DNA of 64,000 nucleotides, from assembly GCF_011683955.1 (NCBI RefSeq), contig NZ_JAAQPI010000011.1, forward strand, positions 273,691 through 337,690, given 5' to 3'. Position 1 is the first letter of the stretch; every line of letters begins with the position of its first letter. This stretch comes from Pseudomaricurvus alkylphenolicus (GTDB lineage: Bacteria; Pseudomonadota; Gammaproteobacteria; Pseudomonadales; Cellvibrionaceae). The translations under genes were made by a program, and so were the position numbers. A model generated the notes under the pieces. That model was given only the letters and a program-made list of their open reading frames with translations. It made no database searches and had not been told where the DNA came from. Below are positions 10,159-17,942 of this stretch, one piece after another.

Positions 10159-12764
10159 GCCACAGCTTCCATGACAGTGGCTTCCTCTTTGCGCTTGAAG
10201 ACCAGAATCAATATGGCCGGCAGCAACAGCAAATCGAACACTAATGCCGCCACCAGGCCGACGCTGGCCAGCATTCCGAAATGACCCATGGGCACAAAGG
10301 AGCTGCCAAGCAACAGCAAAAACTGACTGCAAAGAATCAGTGTAGTGGTCATCACCGCCCGACCTGCCTGCTGATAGGTTCGTACCAGCGCCAGCACAGG
10401 TGATATACCCTGACGGACCCGGTGAATAAAGCCATGGTAAACATGAATGGTATCGTCAATGGCGATACCGACTGCGACGCTGGCAATCATGGCTGTTGCG
10501 AGATCCAGTGCAATACCCTGGAAGCCCATGACAATAAAAATCAGGATGATCGGGGACAGATTCGGGATCATGCAGATGAGTGTGTCGCGCAGTGACCGCC
10601 AGGAAACCAGCATCAACAGGAAAATAAGTCCAAGTGCACCGCCTAAGCTCACGACCTGGCTCTCGATCAACAGATCCTCCTGATCGGCCAGCAGTCGACC
10701 CGCGCCGGAAATCTCCCAGCTGATATCGCGCTGTTCGAATCCTGGCATTTGCCTTAAACGATCACGAATGCTATCCATCAAATCGCTGATTTCACTGGTT
10801 CCATGAACGTTCGCATTGATGGCAATACGGGCTATCTGGTAGTCGCCGTCGATAAAATCAAAGATATCTTCGCCGTCGTACACGAAGAGATATTGGCTGA
10901 TGAGTTCGGCGTCTTCGGGAATCGCGCGATACGCCGGATCTTCGGCATGGAATCCCCAATGCATTTCCTCAATGAAGTCCGCCACTGACAGGGTCTTGTC
11001 AACGGAGTCCAGCTGCTCAACCCACTGCTGCAACTGACGTACGTCCAGCAGCGTATCCGGATCCAACAGCGACTCTCCACTTTCGCTGGTTAAAACCACT
11101 TCCAGTGGCAGTGTGCCCACCAGCGTATCTTCAACGTGCTCCGTAGAACGTCGGAGTTCATGGTCTTTCGGGAAAAAGTCCAACAAATTGGTTTCGACAT
11201 GAATACGTGCCGCCATGGGTAAACAGGCACCCAATGAAATCACCACCAAGACAATAACCACCACAGGGCGGCGTAAACTCAGCGACAACATGGCACTGAC
11301 CAGCTTATCCATATACTGCAGGCCGAAACGTCGGTTTGGCCAGGGCTGCTGATCGAACTGCACAAAAATCGGAGGAAGAATATGTATCACGATCAGGTAG
11401 ATCAGAAAGACACCTGCCGCTGAAGCCAAGCCAAACATGCTGATGGGCGGGATAGGGCTAAGTCCCAGCGATGCCAGTCCCACCGAGGTGGTAAGGGTGC
11501 TATACAGTGCGGGCTTGCGTATTTCCGCCAGGGCGGAGTCGACACGTTTCCTGCCGGTGAGGCCTCGTTTGGAGGCGTAGTACAAAGCGTTGTAGAAGTG
11601 TACCAGCACTGCAATGGTCAAAGCCGACAAGAGTGGCGGCAAGGCGCCGGATATACTGTTAAAAGGCTGTTCAAAAACCACATAGAAGGCAATGGTGAAG
11701 TTGACCACGGCGCCGGTCACGACGCCGGTCACGATAACCGCGAGCAAGCGCCGAAATAGCAGCCAGGTGAGGATCAGTCCGATAACCACCGTGGCTGGAA
11801 TAAAGACCATGTTATCGCTGAGAATCATCCTTACCTGGGCGACATCCGTAGAGATTTCGCCCGTCATTGCCGACAAATAGCCATCGAGTCGGTGTTCGCG
11901 TACCTGAGTGAGAATCTCTTCTTCCAGTTGCAGGTAGAGTATGCTGTTGTCCAGGCTTTCGGGGATAATCACCAGCGCGATACTGGTTCCGTCGGGGGGA
12001 ACCAGAGAGTTACGTGCAAAACGGTCAGCAGTAACAGACGCTCTTCGGTCTCTGGGGTGGGATTCATCCAGAAGCTCAATATCAACCAGCGGGCTGACTT
12101 CAAAGCCGTCTTCGGTACCGGTAATGTGGTCCTGACGAGTGAGGCTGATGACATCTTCCACGCCATCGATCTCTTCGAGCGATTGAGTCAAATCGTCATA
12201 CGCCAGCAGAAAGCCATCCGAAAACAACGCAACCCCTTCGAAGAGCAACAGGATGACTTCGTCGTCCGGGAAGACTTCTCTGACTTCGTCATTGAACAGG
12301 CGCGAGGGAGCATCCGGAGGAAGAAAAGTCGTGGGTGAGTTATTGATGTTCAGCTTGGGCAGCAGTGCGTTGGGCAGCACAGAGATGGCGATGAGCAGGG
12401 CAAAACAAAGATAAAGTTTCCAGGGCAAATTGATGATTCGCCGTACCAGTTTTCTATCAGCGGCGGTAAGGATATAGATTTCGATCACATCCTGTCCGTC
12501 GAAGCGGCTATGGTAGGCGAAAAGCTCGGCGTGCAGGATATTGCCGTTGGCCTTTCGAAACACCACCGGTAATGCGGGCAGCTGTTTCTCGGAACGGTCG
12601 GTTCGGGCCGCTTGCTTCAGGTATATTCTCAGTTCGTCCTTATCAAGGTCTACCGTGTGGTCCAACAGGTTCGTGGCTTCGAGGTCCTCGAAATCACTGT
12701 AACCCAGGCATTGGGCAAATGTTTCGTTGGCCAGTACCAGAATGCCGTCATCCAATACGGCCAT
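10155..12764 (-). CDS. RND/MMPL-type exporter with N-terminal PAS domain
   Basis: 869 residues. Residues 1-105 form a PAS domain (VLDDGILVLANETFAQCLGY; later VFRKANGNI and DVIEIYILT). A membrane helix at about 115-135 begins an RND transporter made of two halves, each with a large periplasmic loop and a bundle of helices; IAIDDTIHVYH near residue 770 is typical of the MMPL/SSD class. Such proteins move lipids or other hydrophobic molecules outward. It is the last gene of an operon with a LolA-like protein and a barrel, which fits inner-to-outer membrane transport. A PAS domain on this exporter is unusual and suggests ligand or redox control. The frame stays open and protein-like for 23 codons upstream of the ATG (NTEREYLQHLNRQRQA), so the true start may be a rare codon nearer the GGAG at about 12820. 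Confidence 0.88.
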   Translation of the reverse strand: MAVLDDGILVLANETFAQCLGYSDFEDLEATNLLDHTVDLDKDELRIYLKQAARTDRSEKQLPALPVVFRKANGNILHAELFAYHSRFDGQDVIEIYILTAADRKLVRRIINLPWKLYLCFALLIAISVLPNALLPKLNINNSPTTFLPPDAPSRLFNDEVREVFPDDEVILLLFEGVALFSDGFLLAYDDLTQSLEEIDGVEDVISLTRQDHITGTEDGFEVSPLVDIELLDESHPRDRRASVTADRFARNSLVPPDGTSIALVIIPESLDNSILYLQLEEEILTQVREHRLDGYLSAMTGEISTDVAQVRMILSDNMVFIPATVVIGLILTWLLFRRLLAVIVTGVVTGAVVNFTIAFYVVFEQPFNSISGALPPLLSALTIAVLVHFYNALYYASKRGLTGRKRVDSALAEIRKPALYSTLTTSVGLASLGLSPIPPISMFGLASAAGVFLIYLIVIHILPPIFVQFDQQPWPNRRFGLQYMDKLVSAMLSLSLRRPVVVIVLVVISLGACLPMAARIHVETNLLDFFPKDHELRRSTEHVEDTLVGTLPLEVVLTSESGESLLDPDTLLDVRQLQQWVEQLDSVDKTLSVADFIEEMHWGFHAEDPAYRAIPEDAELISQYLFVYDGEDIFDFIDGDYQIARIAINANVHGTSEISDLMDSIRDRLRQMPGFEQRDISWEISGAGRLLADQEDLLIESQVVSLGGALGLIFLLMLVSWRSLRDTLICMIPNLSPIILIFIVMGFQGIALDLATAMIASVAVGIAIDDTIHVYHGFIHRVRQGISPVLALVRTYQQAGRAVMTTTLILCSQFLLLLGSSFVPMGHFGMLASVGLVAALVFDLLLLPAILILVFKRKEEATVMEAVA

Positions 12765-12846
12765 GGCCTGCCGCTGGCGGTTCAGGTGCTGTAGATATTC
12801 CCGTTCGGTGTTGATAAGCGTCGCTCCGTCGTGATCAAGTTGTCAG

Positions 12847-14301
12847 CTAGAAATTAGCTCGCCACCCGAGATTCAACAGCGAGTTATCTTCATAAAACCC
12901 ACCAGCTGTGGCTTTGTCGCCATCAAATCCATGACCGGCCAAATACACTTCCTGGTCACTCCAGCCGATGTACGCCAGTTCCGGGTTGAGATAGAGATCT
13001 TTTTTGTCCAGCCCTATATTGAAGCGAAACTTTACTCGCCAGTTGTCCTCACCAAACGGGGCTTCAAAAGAACCGTTAAAGGCCGAGCTGTTATCCCGAT
13101 CCAGGACATCGTCGGCATCCTGGAGACGATTGCCGACCAACTGCAGATTCAGGCGTGCGTCCCCGTCGCCGGGAAACAGTTCCAGGGCGACCCCCCAGGC
13201 CACACTGGCCACGGTATCAAAGCGGCCATCGTTACGGGTTACAGGCGTGTCACTGTTCCACGCGGCCTCCAGTTTCAAAGTGCCCCCCAAGGCCTCAAAA
13301 CCCATGTCCGCGGCGACAACGGTTGTACGGGGGTACCGGCCTTCCAGGGTATTGGTGGAAGGGTTGTAGGCAAAATAAGGAAGGGTGTTGATGCCACGCT
13401 GCAGGGTTAACGCATAGTCCACCTGATCGCCAAGGCGATTAAATCGAATGCCAATACCGCCTTCGGTGTCCGGAGCCTTCTCTCGAATATCGGCTTGTCG
13501 GACCACCTGCTCCACCATCGCCGGAGTGTCGAGACCAAAAATCGTCCCTTGCCTGCGGTTTACCGAGTGCCAGACGCTGTCTGTTCCCGCAAGCTGAGCT
13601 TCCCGGAATCGCGGATAATAGACCAGATCCAACTTGCCGACGTCAAAGAAGTGCTCATAGCGTACCGCCAGAGAGGCCAGCCTGCGTTCATCGAGCTCAT
13701 CGAGCGCACCGCGCCTGAGATCCTGAGTGCTCAATTTGTCCGTTGGAGGAAACTCATCAATACGTCCCCAGATAATTTTCTGTGCCCCCAGGGTCAGGAT
13801 GCCGTCGCCACTCTTATAACGGATATAGGTTTCGTCATAATCCAACTCAGTATCATGCCAGCCGTCAAGCTGGCCTTCTTCCGGTTGTTCGTGAAATGAA
13901 TCCAGGCGGCCGCCAATCTTCAGTTCCCAAGTCTCGTTCTGCCATTCCAGGCTGAATCGAGCTTGCCCGTAGAGCTGGTAGCGCGCGGTATCGCTGTCCA
14001 GAAAATGCCCGTATTCAGCCCGAAGCTGTTCCAGATTCAGCCGCAGGCCCGTCTCTTCCTCTTCGGAGTCTTCATATTCGTCGTAATTGCTGACGGTATC
14101 CTCAAGATCGCTCTCCTCATCATCGCCGATGACGAGAGCCTCGTCACCATCATCTTCGATCACCAGGCCCTGTTCGGCATCGTCTTCGATCACCAGCTCC
14201 TCTTCGGAGTCATCCTCGATAATCAGTTCCTGGGCATGGTTGGGCAACGCTAATGCCGCAAGCAGAGTGACAGGTATTAGTAAGGGGGAAACTCCGGCCA
14301 T
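12847..14301 (-). CDS. Outer-membrane beta-barrel protein with acidic N-terminal repeat
   Basis: 484 residues from ATG 14301, which is preceded by AGGAAG and opens a signal peptide ending NHAQ. The mature protein starts with four 11-residue acidic repeats of the type LVIEDDxxxE, then an acidic linker, then a beta-barrel of alternating strands (YQLYGQARFSLEW, WELKIGGRLDSF, ILTLGAQKIIWG) that ends GWRANF with the aromatic terminus of outer-membrane proteins. It resembles DUF1302-like barrels found beside MMPL exporters and LolA-like proteins, but I cannot prove the family by eye. A start at 14478 is rejected because the first 59 residues are basic and lie opposite the coding end of the upstream gene. 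Probable role: outer-membrane part of the transport operon. Confidence 0.8.
   Translation of the reverse strand: MAGVSPLLIPVTLLAALALPNHAQELIIEDDSEEELVIEDDAEQGLVIEDDGDEALVIGDDEESDLEDTVSNYDEYEDSEEEETGLRLNLEQLRAEYGHFLDSDTARYQLYGQARFSLEWQNETWELKIGGRLDSFHEQPEEGQLDGWHDTELDYDETYIRYKSGDGILTLGAQKIIWGRIDEFPPTDKLSTQDLRRGALDELDERRLASLAVRYEHFFDVGKLDLVYYPRFREAQLAGTDSVWHSVNRRQGTIFGLDTPAMVEQVVRQADIREKAPDTEGGIGIRFNRLGDQVDYALTLQRGINTLPYFAYNPSTNTLEGRYPRTTVVAADMGFEALGGTLKLEAAWNSDTPVTRNDGRFDTVASVAWGVALELFPGDGDARLNLQLVGNRLQDADDVLDRDNSSAFNGSFEAPFGEDNWRVKFRFNIGLDKKDLYLNPELAYIGWSDQEVYLAGHGFDGDKATAGGFYEDNSLLNLGWRANF
14107..14229 (-). repeat. Four 33-bp repeats encoding LVIEDD acidic units
   Basis: Immediately after the predicted signal cleavage site the gene encodes ELIIEDDSEEE, LVIEDDAEQG, LVIEDDGDEA and LVIGDDEESD. 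The 33-bp period is visible in DNA (GTGATCGAAGA repeats). A negatively charged periplasmic arm that binds cations or a basic partner is an inference. Confidence 0.8.
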
Positions 14302-14341
14302 GGATTCTTCCTGTGATGTTGTTATGGTTGATACGCGGGAG

Positions 14342-15226
14342 CTAGTGGGTCCCCGCCGAGGCCGTGGTGGCTTGCTTGAGCGCGGCTTTGGATTTCGGAC
14401 GGAATACCGCTTCGCGACTGTCATCTGCCAACCCTCTTTGGCTGAACAGGCTGTCAGGAATGTCCTGATCATAGACAATGTCGTTGGTGATCAGCTGCGT
14501 ACGGTGTCCCGTCTTGAGGTTTGTCATGATGCTCTCGAACACTGTCCAGTAGCCCTGTACCTTCTTGATCTTACGGGCTTGAAGGCGTTTAACTGGCTTG
14601 TCCTTTTTCTGATAAAAGTCCACCCGCAGGGGAATCAGCAATTTGGGGTGGATGCAGCCAATTCGTCTCGTATACACTGAATTTGAGCGTTTTACCGGGA
14701 TGCTTTCCAACAGTGTGCAGTTGACGCCTCCCACCTTGTCCTGCCCGAGTATCCGATGCTTATCCATATCGACTTCGCGATCAGCGAGATCTTCGTAGAA
14801 GAAGTCAGACCCGACAAAGCGACCGCCTTTTCGTTTTGAGGAAATGCGGCGCACGCGATCCAGTGAGGGGAGATACAGCCATTGGTCCGATTCATCGCCT
14901 GGATAGTCCATGGACAGTAAGCCGGTTCCTTTCACATCTTTGGGTGTGATAAAACGCATCAGCGCCCGCCGCTCGGAGTTGCCCTTGTCGAGGGTATAGG
15001 CGTAGAGGATGCGTTTTTTCGTTTTTTTGCCTTTCTTGCCCAGCAGCATGGTCACTCTTGAAGCGGAATCACGTCCGATGGGGCGATCGTAGACGGCCTG
15101 GGCCAGCCTCAGGGCTCGATCATCCACTTGGGTTTCGGTGTCTTCAGCCGTACTTGATCCGGTTGCCATCAGCGTGATGAGGGCGGTCAGTCCCGCGCTG
15201 CACAGATTCCGGCGGATGAATTGCAT
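14342..15226 (-). CDS. LolA-like outer membrane lipoprotein-sorting protein
   Basis: 294 residues. The ATG at 15226 has AGGAAG eight bases upstream and begins a signal peptide (to about GSSTAED). The body matches the family annotated as outer membrane lipoprotein-sorting proteins: RRALMRFITPKDVKGTGLLS, DQWLYLPSLDRVRRISSKRK, GSDFFYEDL, and PLRVDFYQKKDKPVKRL. These are periplasmic half-barrel proteins that probably carry a lipidic cargo between an RND pump and the outer membrane. It is the first gene of the operon: 40 bases separate it from the barrel gene, and the PAS-RND exporter follows. Cargo is unknown. Confidence 0.88.
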   Translation of the reverse strand: MQFIRRNLCSAGLTALITLMATGSSTAEDTETQVDDRALRLAQAVYDRPIGRDSASRVTMLLGKKGKKTKKRILYAYTLDKGNSERRALMRFITPKDVKGTGLLSMDYPGDESDQWLYLPSLDRVRRISSKRKGGRFVGSDFFYEDLADREVDMDKHRILGQDKVGGVNCTLLESIPVKRSNSVYTRRIGCIHPKLLIPLRVDFYQKKDKPVKRLQARKIKKVQGYWTVFESIMTNLKTGHRTQLITNDIVYDQDIPDSLFSQRGLADDSREAVFRPKSKAALKQATTASAGTH

Positions 15227-15769
15227 GTGGTCTGCTTCCTGTCAGAGTCAACTGAGATGGAGCCCGCGGCAACAAACCGCTTTGGCATCCTCGGTTTAGC
15301 TCAAAGTCCAATAATCATTCTAGCTCCTAATTGATGTCGGGCAAAGCGCTGAGCCTTGAAGGATAGCGATGGTTTGCAAAGCCGCAGGGAGGAAACATGT
15401 GACAATTTCGTGAAGTCCGTCAACTTTTTTCAAAATCGACTGGCAAATACAGAGAAGCCGACTAACTTTAAAAATAACTCCATCGAAGTAGTGGCCTCCA
15501 CGCAGCGGTTGCGTGGTTGTCTTCTTCAGGGTTTCCTCATAGCTCTCTCCTGCCTGGCCCCGGTATATTCCCGGGGTCTTTTGTATCTGGGCCTTTTACT
15601 TCACTGTTACGGTTTGAAAGCATCACCTCAGGTGTTCTATATTTGTCATCTGAAGCCTTGTGGTGGCGTGACGAGGTTAGAGCGAACAATAATCAGTGCT
15701 GCCGCATACAATATACGACCGGCGGGAGGTCTGTGCCGGGGTCTTTACCATTCAGGGACAGTGTGTCTT
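15227..15769. other. Divergent intergenic region with one terminator-like hairpin
   Basis: 543 bases between the divergent LolA-like and FHA genes. The FHA reading frame runs on through much of it but with no domain-like sequence, so I treat it as non-coding. The clear structure is a CU-rich stretch followed by a GC hairpin at 15527-15582 (see separate entry). Both operon promoters must lie here, but no strong -35/-10 pair stands out. Confidence 0.5.
15527..15582 (+). ncRNA. Possible fifth member of the CU-rich sRNA family, or a terminator/attenuator
   Basis: The stretch contains CTCATAGCTCTCTCCTG and then a hairpin, CCCCGG-seven-base loop-CCGGGG, followed by TCTTTT. This resembles the CU-rich core plus hairpin of the four sRNA genes elsewhere in the window. 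It lacks their GGAACT...GTC promoter at the expected distance, so it may be only an attenuator for the FHA gene, or a degenerate relative. Confidence 0.35.
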
Positions 15770-17929
15770 ATGGCGCAATCATCTTCACAGACCGCGGGTT
15801 GGTCGTTGCAGCTGGCCAGCGAAGCGGATATAGAGCAAACCGAATTTCAAATTGCAGGCAGTAAACCCCTGACGCTTGGGCGCTCCAGCGATGTCGATCT
15901 GGTGGTGCCTTTGCACGGCATCTCGCGTCAGCACGCGGAACTGCAGCTGGAAAAAGGCAAGCTCTGCGTACGTGACTTGGGGTCGCGCAATGGCACCTAC
16001 CTCAATGACACCAAAATCGTCGAGGAGTTTGCGCGGCCGGGGGACTGTATCCGGTTTGACGAAATACGCTTTTGGGTACATGGGCCAGAGGATGGGGATG
16101 AGGCTGAAGCTACCACGCTGACCACTGCGCTGGCAGATGCCGACATTAAAACCGATCCTGGTGGTGCCACCCAGGCCATTACCATTACACCGGGGTTGCT
16201 GGTCGGGCAGGGTGGCCCGGTGGATAAACAGGAGTTTCCTCTCACATCGTTGGTGGTCACTATCGGTCGTGATGAAGACAACGATCTGGTGCTGGATTAC
16301 CCTTCGGTTTCCGGCCGCCATGCCGAGTTAAGCTATGTGGGTGGCCGCTGGCTGGTGCGTGATCTCGACTCCTCCAATGGCACCTTCGTTGACGGTGAGC
16401 GGGTGAACAAAACCAATCTCAAGGTGGGTCAGGTGCTGTCCGTTGCGGATATTTGCCTGGAATATCGACTTTATCAGTCGCCACCCAAGGAGCAGCAGGC
16501 GCCGGTAGCAGCCCAGGCAGCCGCGGCAACAGCTGAGGCGACGCAGAAGGGCCCCAATCGCTACCTGGTGGCGGGGTTGGCATTGGCCATTGCCCTGGCA
16601 CTGTGGATTTATCCCCCGTCATGGTTGGCACCACTGCTGCCGCGCAGCAATACCATTGACGACATCCGCGACTATACCGATCAGGTGACAGCGGAGATGA
16701 GCGGTGAGGTGAACAGCCCCGAGTTGGAATTCACTCCACCCTGGCCGTCCCTGTCTCTGCCGCGCGAGCGGATTGTCAATACACCACAGCTGGCCGATAT
16801 CAATAATGACCAGTTTGCAGACATTTTGCTCAGTGACTCTCAAGGGTACAGCAGTGTGATCAACGGTCGCACTGGCGAAACCCTGTTTGCCATCCGCGGC
16901 GGTGGCAAGGTTCTGGCGCCTCCGGCCCAGATGAGACTGGCGGAAGGTCCGGCGATGATCATATCCCGTTACAGCGGACAAATTGATGCACTGGGTGCTC
17001 GCGGGCAAACCCTTTGGCAATCCGCGCAAGGGCTGGAGCTGGGAGCGCTGATACAGAGGCCCATGGTGGTCGATGTTAACGGCGACCGCCAGGCGGATAT
17101 CCTGCTGACCAGCGAGGGCAAAGGGCTTGTGGCGCTGGATGGAGACCGGGAAGGCTGGCTGTTGTGGCATACCGCTGACCTGACACGGGGGCGTCTCACA
17201 GCGCAACCTCTCGCCTCGGATATCAACGGTGATGGCGGCATCGATTTTGTCACTGTGAGTGACAGCGGGCAGGTTTTGGCGGTTGGCATTGACGCGGGAG
17301 CGCCGGTCAAACTCTGGGAACAGCAGCTGGCGCCGATCCTGTTTGCCGCGCCGGCGCTATTGCAAACCGCCCAGACCCCGTTAGTGGCCGTTGCCACCCA
17401 TGAAGATCAGATCCTGGTCCTGAGTGGTGCCACTGGTGCGCTGGTGTGGCAGCGTGCACATCCGAAGGCGCTCTATGCCTCGCTCCTGGGGGCGGATCTG
17501 AACGGAGACCGAACTGACGACCTGTTGGCTGTGGCCCACGATGGTGAAGTGACTGCTATCAATGGTGTGACCGGAGAAACACTGTGGCAGGTGTCGGTGG
17601 ATGCCGCGGTGCAGGCCAGTCCGGCGCTGTTCGATTTTAACTACGACAAAGTGGCGGACATCCTGGTAGCGGATGCGGAGGGGAGCCTGCACTTTATCGA
17701 TGGTCGTCGTGGAGAAGCCCTGACTGACAGTCTGGATATTGAGGGTGCAGACAGTTTCGTGGCCAGCCCGGTGCTGGGAGACGTCAATGGTGATCTCAAC
17801 GTGGATATCGTCGCCGTGAGCCAAAACGGGCGCCTGACCGTTATGGGGGTCAACCGACGCTTGGGGTCAGGTCGAGCCGGATGGAACCAATTCCTGGGCA
17901 ACAATGAACATCGCTATCAATCGCGCTAG
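15770..17929 (+). CDS. Membrane protein with two FHA domains and an FG-GAP/beta-propeller domain
   Basis: 719 residues from ATG 15770 (AGGGA upstream; 138 extra in-frame codons before it show no domain). FHA domain 1 spans about 25-105 (LTLGRSSDVDL, GISRQHAEL, DLGSRNGTYL) and FHA domain 2 about 150-235 (TIGRDEDNDLVL, SVSGRHAEL, DLDSSNGTFV); both keep the phosphothreonine-binding Arg, Ser-x-x-His and Asn-Gly residues. A single membrane helix lies at about 263-283, then a periplasmic propeller of six FG-GAP/VCBS-like blades with calcium-type loops (DVNGDRQADILL, DINGDGGIDF, DLNGDRTDDLL). It appears to link cytoplasmic phosphoprotein binding to a periplasmic sensor or scaffold. The next gene starts 14 bases on, so they are co-expressed. 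Specific partner kinase not seen here. Confidence 0.88.
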   Translation: MAQSSSQTAGWSLQLASEADIEQTEFQIAGSKPLTLGRSSDVDLVVPLHGISRQHAELQLEKGKLCVRDLGSRNGTYLNDTKIVEEFARPGDCIRFDEIRFWVHGPEDGDEAEATTLTTALADADIKTDPGGATQAITITPGLLVGQGGPVDKQEFPLTSLVVTIGRDEDNDLVLDYPSVSGRHAELSYVGGRWLVRDLDSSNGTFVDGERVNKTNLKVGQVLSVADICLEYRLYQSPPKEQQAPVAAQAAAATAEATQKGPNRYLVAGLALAIALALWIYPPSWLAPLLPRSNTIDDIRDYTDQVTAEMSGEVNSPELEFTPPWPSLSLPRERIVNTPQLADINNDQFADILLSDSQGYSSVINGRTGETLFAIRGGGKVLAPPAQMRLAEGPAMIISRYSGQIDALGARGQTLWQSAQGLELGALIQRPMVVDVNGDRQADILLTSEGKGLVALDGDREGWLLWHTADLTRGRLTAQPLASDINGDGGIDFVTVSDSGQVLAVGIDAGAPVKLWEQQLAPILFAAPALLQTAQTPLVAVATHEDQILVLSGATGALVWQRAHPKALYASLLGADLNGDRTDDLLAVAHDGEVTAINGVTGETLWQVSVDAAVQASPALFDFNYDKVADILVADAEGSLHFIDGRRGEALTDSLDIEGADSFVASPVLGDVNGDLNVDIVAVSQNGRLTVMGVNRRLGSGRAGWNQFLGNNEHRYQSR

Positions 17930-17942
17930 GGAAACCCGCATC

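Noticed and set aside
12847..14478. Start of the barrel gene at 14478
   Set aside because: Would overlap the end of the LolA-like gene and put 59 basic residues before a perfect signal peptide.
15356..15769. N-terminal extension of the FHA protein
   Set aside because: Open but contains the terminator-like hairpin and no domain; FHA similarity starts only after the ATG at 15770.
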